Origin: Limnohabitans sp.
GTDB lineage: Bacteria > Pseudomonadota > Gammaproteobacteria > Burkholderiales > Burkholderiaceae_C
Length of the DNA: 8,238 nt
Assembly (NCBI GenBank): GCA_030729445.1
Contig: JANQXJ010000043.1
Location: 1 to 8,238, forward strand
Direction of reading: 5' to 3'
Positions 6,210 through 8,238 of this stretch are shown in pieces. Positions within the stretch are counted from its first letter, which is position 1, and every line of letters begins with the position of its first letter. The notes beneath the pieces were generated by a model. The model did no database searches. It had not been told where the DNA came from and was given only the letters and a program-made list of their open reading frames with translations. The translations under genes and the position numbers were made by a program.

Positions 6210-7013
6210 ACCTTTGTAGAGCATGTAAGCGGCCAGCAGGTACAGCACGCTGGAGAACACACGTTTGAGTTGCTTGACGGGCAGCTTGTGGGCGGTGGCT
6301 GCACCGATGGGTGCCATCAATACACTGCACACCGCAATCACCACCAAAGCGGGCAACCACAAGTAGCCAAAACTGTAGGCTGGGAGGTTTTGCACGTTCT
6401 GGCCGCTCACGATGTAACCGGTCACGTTGGCCAAGGCAATCGGAAAGCCCAAGGCCGCGCTGGTGGCCACGGCATTGTGGATGGCCACATTGCACCAGGC
6501 CATGAAAGGCACGCTGATGAAACCGCCGCCTGCACCCACCAAGCCCGAGAGCAAACCGATCAAGCCGCCCGCGCCCAACAGGCCCTGAAAACCGGGCACT
6601 TGACGCGAGGGCGCAGGTTTTTTGTCCAGAAACATTTGAGTGGCTGAAAAGCCCACAAACAGCGCAAAGAACAAAGCCAGGTAAGTGCCTTTGGCGAACG
6701 CAAAAATACCCAAGCTGCCGATCAGGCTGCCGATCACAATGCCTGGGGCCAGGCCCTTGACCAGATCCCATCGCACGGCTTTTTTCTTGTGGTGGGCACG
6801 CACGCTGGAGACGCTGGTGAAAATGATGGTGGCCATGGACGTGGCAATCGCCATCTTGACGGCCAGGTCGGGGCTAACACCGCGAGCGCCCAGCATGTAG
6901 GTCAAGAACGGCACCATGATCATGCCGCCGCCAATCCCCAAAAGGCCCGCCAAAAAGCCCGTGCACAGGCCAAGAACAGCCAATTCGGCCAACAGCAGAG
7001 GTTCGATGATCAT
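6198..7013 (-). CDS. TauE/SafE family membrane permease (probable sulfur-compound or anion exporter)
   Basis: This 271-residue membrane protein has eight or so hydrophobic segments and the internal repeat typical of the TauE/SafE (PF01925) family. The first half carries GFLAGLLGIGGGMIMVPF (19-36) and the second half GLLSGLVGAGGGFISVPF (153-170), both with the G-x-GGG-x(2-4)-VPF signature. Members export or import sulfite, sulfoacetate or related organic anions across the inner membrane, but substrates differ and this sequence alone does not fix one. It is not related to the DsbD_2-type protein at 4646, despite the shared database label. The start ATG is at 7013 (MIIEPLLL). A longer reading frame exists upstream but would run through the 6S RNA, so it is rejected. 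No Shine-Dalgarno sequence is visible in the pyrimidine-rich stretch before the ATG. Spacing of 28 nt from the 6S 3' end suggests it is read through from the ssrS transcript. Confidence 0.88.
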   Translation of the reverse strand: MIIEPLLLAELAVLGLCTGFLAGLLGIGGGMIMVPFLTYMLGARGVSPDLAVKMAIATSMATIIFTSVSSVRAHHKKKAVRWDLVKGLAPGIVIGSLIGSLGIFAFAKGTYLALFFALFVGFSATQMFLDKKPAPSRQVPGFQGLLGAGGLIGLLSGLVGAGGGFISVPFMAWCNVAIHNAVATSAALGFPIALANVTGYIVSGQNVQNLPAYSFGYLWLPALVVIAVCSVLMAPIGAATAHKLPVKQLKRVFSSVLYLLAAYMLYKGLAA

Positions 7014-7041
7014 GGGGGAAATGGGGAGATAAAAAGAAGGT

Positions 7042-7212
7042 GTCTGCAAGTGCCACCGGACCGGCATCCTGAACCGGGGTTCAGGTGGGCGAGGGCAGAC
7101 TGGCGTTGGGTTCATCTGACGCGAGATGATCACGCTCACCAGCCAATGTACCAAGCCCGGGCTCTAAGAGCATTGGTTCAAGGAAATATAAAGCCCGGCA
7201 TGCACTGCAGAC
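7042..7212 (-). ncRNA. ssrS: 6S RNA (ssrS)
   Basis: This is a 171-nt region whose ends pair: minus-strand GTCTGCAGTGC at the 5' end (7212 down) and GCACTTGCAGAC at the 3' end (7053-7042). Conserved 6S features are CCTTGAACC near the 5' side, GCTGGTGAGCGTGATC in the middle, and CCTGAACC-CC-GGTTCAGG (7085-7068), a perfect 8-bp arm pair in the 3' part. The length fits the usual ~180 nt. Position just downstream of zapA, as in E. coli zapA-ssrS, adds strong support. 6S RNA binds sigma70 RNA polymerase as an open-promoter mimic and represses housekeeping transcription when cells enter stationary phase. A TTCTTTTT run follows the 3' end (7038-7031). Exact ends are estimated from the pairing. Confidence 0.9.
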
Positions 7213-7218
7213 GGAGCC

Positions 7219-7224
7219 ATTGTA
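7219..7224 (-). promoter_or_regulatory. -10 element of the 6S RNA promoter
   Basis: The minus strand reads TACAAT, five of six bases matching TATAAT, and lies 7 nt upstream of the predicted 6S 5' end at 7212. The region 16-18 bp further upstream is GC-rich and has no recognisable TTGACA. Processing from a longer zapA transcript is an alternative. Confidence 0.55.
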
Positions 7225-7287
7225 GGGGCTAAACCGCATCGCGGGCCGTCTCCAAAATAACAAGCCAAGGCACCACAACCCATTGAC

Positions 7288-7623
7288 TCAAAGCAACTGG
7301 CCGTCTTGTTCGATGACACGGTCCAAGCGGTGCAGTAATTGGACCAACCGCGCTTGTGCATCGGCGGGCACGTCGGCTGCAGCCGGCGTGCTGGCGCCGT
7401 CCTTGTCGATGGTGGGTGGGGCATCGGCTTGCTCGAAAGCCAAGTTCAGTGCAGCCAAAACGGCAATGCGGTCACGCGCCTTGATCTTGCCCGCGTCGCG
7501 GATCTTGCACATGGCTTCGTCCACTTTACGCACCGCACCCATCAAGCGCTCTTCACCGCCTTCGGGGCAACCCAGAATATAGCTTTGGCCCATGATCTGG
7601 ACGTCGATTTGTCGGTTGCTCAT
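7288..7623 (-). CDS. zapA: Cell division protein ZapA
   Basis: This 111-residue protein is ZapA-like: MSNRQIDVQIMGQSYILGCP at the N-terminus, then EERLMGAVRKVDEAMCKIRD, IKARDRIAVLAALNLAFE and a coiled, leucine-rich C-terminal stretch ending near RVIEQ. ZapA binds FtsZ and helps organise the Z-ring at mid-cell by cross-linking protofilaments. The N-terminal beta-strand with (I/V)xIMGxxY and the RxxVxxxD-like pair are typical. The length matches the usual ~105-115 residues. The ATG at 7623 overlaps the stop of the upstream ZapB-like gene by four bases (ATGA), so the two should be translationally coupled. Downstream on the same strand come the 6S RNA and the permease. A Pro/Ala-rich insert (about 68-90, including DAPPTIDKDGASTPAAADVP) splits the domain from the C-terminal helix and looks lineage-specific. 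Confidence 0.93.
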   Translation of the reverse strand: MSNRQIDVQIMGQSYILGCPEGGEERLMGAVRKVDEAMCKIRDAGKIKARDRIAVLAALNLAFEQADAPPTIDKDGASTPAAADVPADAQARLVQLLHRLDRVIEQDGQLL

Positions 7624-7856
7624 GCGGAGGCCTCAGGCGATGCGGGGGCAGTGGTGGCAGATGAGGGCAGCCGTTCAATGAGTGCATCGACACGGGCTCT
7701 GGCTGCGGCCAAGCGCGACTTAAGTTGGTCCCGCTCTAGGCTCAGCGCTTGCACTTGCTGGGTCAGCAAGGCGTTGGTGCGTTGGAGCTCTTCGTGGCGC
7801 AGCAACAAGTGATCCACACGCTCGGCGATTTGATCGATGGTGTCGGAATAGGCCAT
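7620..7856 (-). CDS. ZapB-like/TIGR02449-type coiled-coil division protein
   Basis: This 78-residue protein is nearly all coiled coil: heptad-like leucine spacing runs through IAERVDHLLLRHEELQRTNA and on to LSLERDQLKSRLAAARARVD, with a polar Ser/Ala/Thr tail after residue 65. Small coiled-coil proteins directly upstream of zapA in Burkholderiales are usually annotated as TIGR02449-family or ZapB-type proteins; they are expected to associate with the Z-ring. The start at 7856 (MAYSD) is chosen because it begins the coiled coil; a longer frame upstream is possible but would run into the promoter region. It ends in the ATGA overlap with zapA. No strong Shine-Dalgarno is visible before the ATG. 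Homology to E. coli ZapB is by shape and position, so I give no gene symbol. Confidence 0.8.
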   Translation of the reverse strand: MAYSDTIDQIAERVDHLLLRHEELQRTNALLTQQVQALSLERDQLKSRLAAARARVDALIERLPSSATTAPASPEASA

Positions 7857-7882
7857 GGCAAACAAGGAAAAAGAATTCCACC

Positions 7883-7888
7883 ATTGTA
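7883..7888 (-). promoter_or_regulatory. Candidate -10 of the zapB-like/zapA promoter
   Basis: TACAAT on the minus strand lies 26 bp before the ATG at 7856 and would start transcription near 7875. No strong -35 is found at the standard spacing. The identical hexamer precedes 6S RNA. Confidence 0.4.
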
Positions 7889-7942
7889 GGGCGTACCGCA
7901 CAAGGTCTACCGATTTTGTAGGTTTGCAGACAGCTTTGCGCC

Positions 7943-7948
7943 TAGAAT
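7943..7948 (+). promoter_or_regulatory. Candidate -10 for the cobalamin-riboswitch transcript
   Basis: TAGAAT matches TATAAT in five of six bases and would place transcription start at about 7955, just where the riboswitch aptamer begins. TTGCAG at 7924-7929 resembles a -35 but the 13-bp gap is too short, so the -35 is unclear. Confidence 0.45.
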
Positions 7949-7955
7949 TCAAGCC

Positions 7956-8173
7956 GTTGGTGCTCGCGCTGCCGGTTCACGGCTCGCAGTTCAACGGGAA
8001 GCAGGAGGGACGGGCCAACATGGCCCACCTAACCTGCGCTGCCCCCGCAACGGTAAGCAGACGGGTCTTCATTCGCGTGAAGACTCCGCTTTCATCTCAA
8101 ACCACTGGCCGCCCTGAAACAGGCGGCTGGGAAGGTGGTGAAGGTCGCTCTGCCAGCCCGGATACCGGCCAAC
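7956..8173 (+). promoter_or_regulatory. Cobalamin (B12) riboswitch aptamer
   Basis: Conserved cobalamin-aptamer motifs appear in the correct order: GGTGC (7959-7963), CGGGAA (7995-8000), GCTGCCCCCGCAACGGTAA (8038-8056), CCACTGG (8102-8108), a CTGGGAAGG segment (8127-8135), and the B12-box-like AGCCCGGATACCGGCC (8155-8170). GTTGG (7956-7960) can pair with CCAAC (8169-8173) to close the structure. Cobalamin riboswitches sense adenosyl- or methyl-cobalamin and usually shut down translation or transcription of B12 uptake (btuB, TonB-linked systems) or synthesis genes. The regulated gene lies to the right of the window. This stretch from 7857 to the window end has no protein gene; the reading frame that crosses it is a shadow. 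Confidence 0.93.
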
Positions 8174-8179
8174 CAGGTG

Positions 8180-8197
8180 ACCTGTCGCTAGACAGGT
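8180..8197 (+). promoter_or_regulatory. Expression-platform hairpin after the riboswitch
   Basis: ACCTGTC (8180-8186) and GACAGGT (8191-8197) form a perfect 7-bp stem with a GCTA loop directly after the aptamer. No T-run follows, so it is not an intrinsic terminator by itself. It could be a partner for a loop-loop contact with the aptamer or part of a translational switch. The start codon it would control is outside the window. Confidence 0.5.
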
Positions 8198-8238
8198 TGT
8201 AAAGCCCATGCACTGTCGGGGAAGGCGGTGAGGGCGTT

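Noticed and set aside
5874..6647. A 257-codon + strand frame across the SIMPL gene end and permease 3' half
   Set aside because: It runs through two well-supported genes in other frames, has no domain pattern and no ribosome site.
7014..7154. N-terminal extension of the TauE-type permease to an upstream ATG at 7154
   Set aside because: The extra 47 residues would be encoded by the 6S RNA and do not resemble a membrane protein N-terminus.
7855..8202. A 115-codon + strand frame covering the right-hand region
   Set aside because: It runs through the cobalamin riboswitch, whose RNA motifs explain the sequence, and the protein has no recognisable features.
8208..8231. ATG at 8208 as the start of the riboswitch-controlled gene
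   Set aside because: The frame stops after seven codons.

Overview
The window looks like chromosomal DNA of a betaproteobacterium, most likely a Burkholderiales/Comamonadaceae-type organism. This rests on gene order (cco tail, fnr, hemN; zapB-zapA-6S RNA), on protein style, and on a fairly high GC content judged by eye. The genus cannot be fixed from the sequence alone. No mobile element, CRISPR array, tRNA or rRNA was seen. Coding density is high and nearly every gene can be assigned to a known family.

Left block (1-2276, + strand): the 3' end of a cbb3 oxidase operon. It holds the C-terminus of CcoP, a strong hairpin, the polyferredoxin-like assembly protein CcoG, a short CcoH/FixH-like protein and an unassigned 101-residue two-helix membrane protein with a cysteine-containing tail. 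The last of these overlaps the 3' end of the convergent fnr gene by 23 bp.

Middle block (2254-5323): fnr (- strand) and hemN (+ strand) diverge from a roughly 207-bp control region. That region carries a perfect FNR-type palindrome placed for class II activation of hemN, and a degenerate second site near the predicted fnr start. hemN is followed by a DsbD_2/'SafE'-type membrane protein. Together these genes fit a microaerobic module: the oxygen sensor, oxygen-independent haem synthesis, high-affinity oxidase assembly, and possibly metal or redox supply.

Right block (5413-8238): a secreted SIMPL-domain protein (+) converges with a TauE/SafE family permease (-). Upstream of the permease on the same strand lie 6S RNA (ssrS), zapA and a ZapB-like coiled-coil gene. 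The zapB-like and zapA genes overlap by ATGA. Diverging from them, the last 280 bp hold a clear cobalamin riboswitch on the + strand, whose target gene lies beyond the window.

I do not see a convincing wholly new system. The best leads are the FNR-controlled fnr/hemN junction, the ccoP-ccoG hairpin, the small unnamed membrane protein, the 6S RNA-permease linkage and the riboswitch with an extra internal hairpin.
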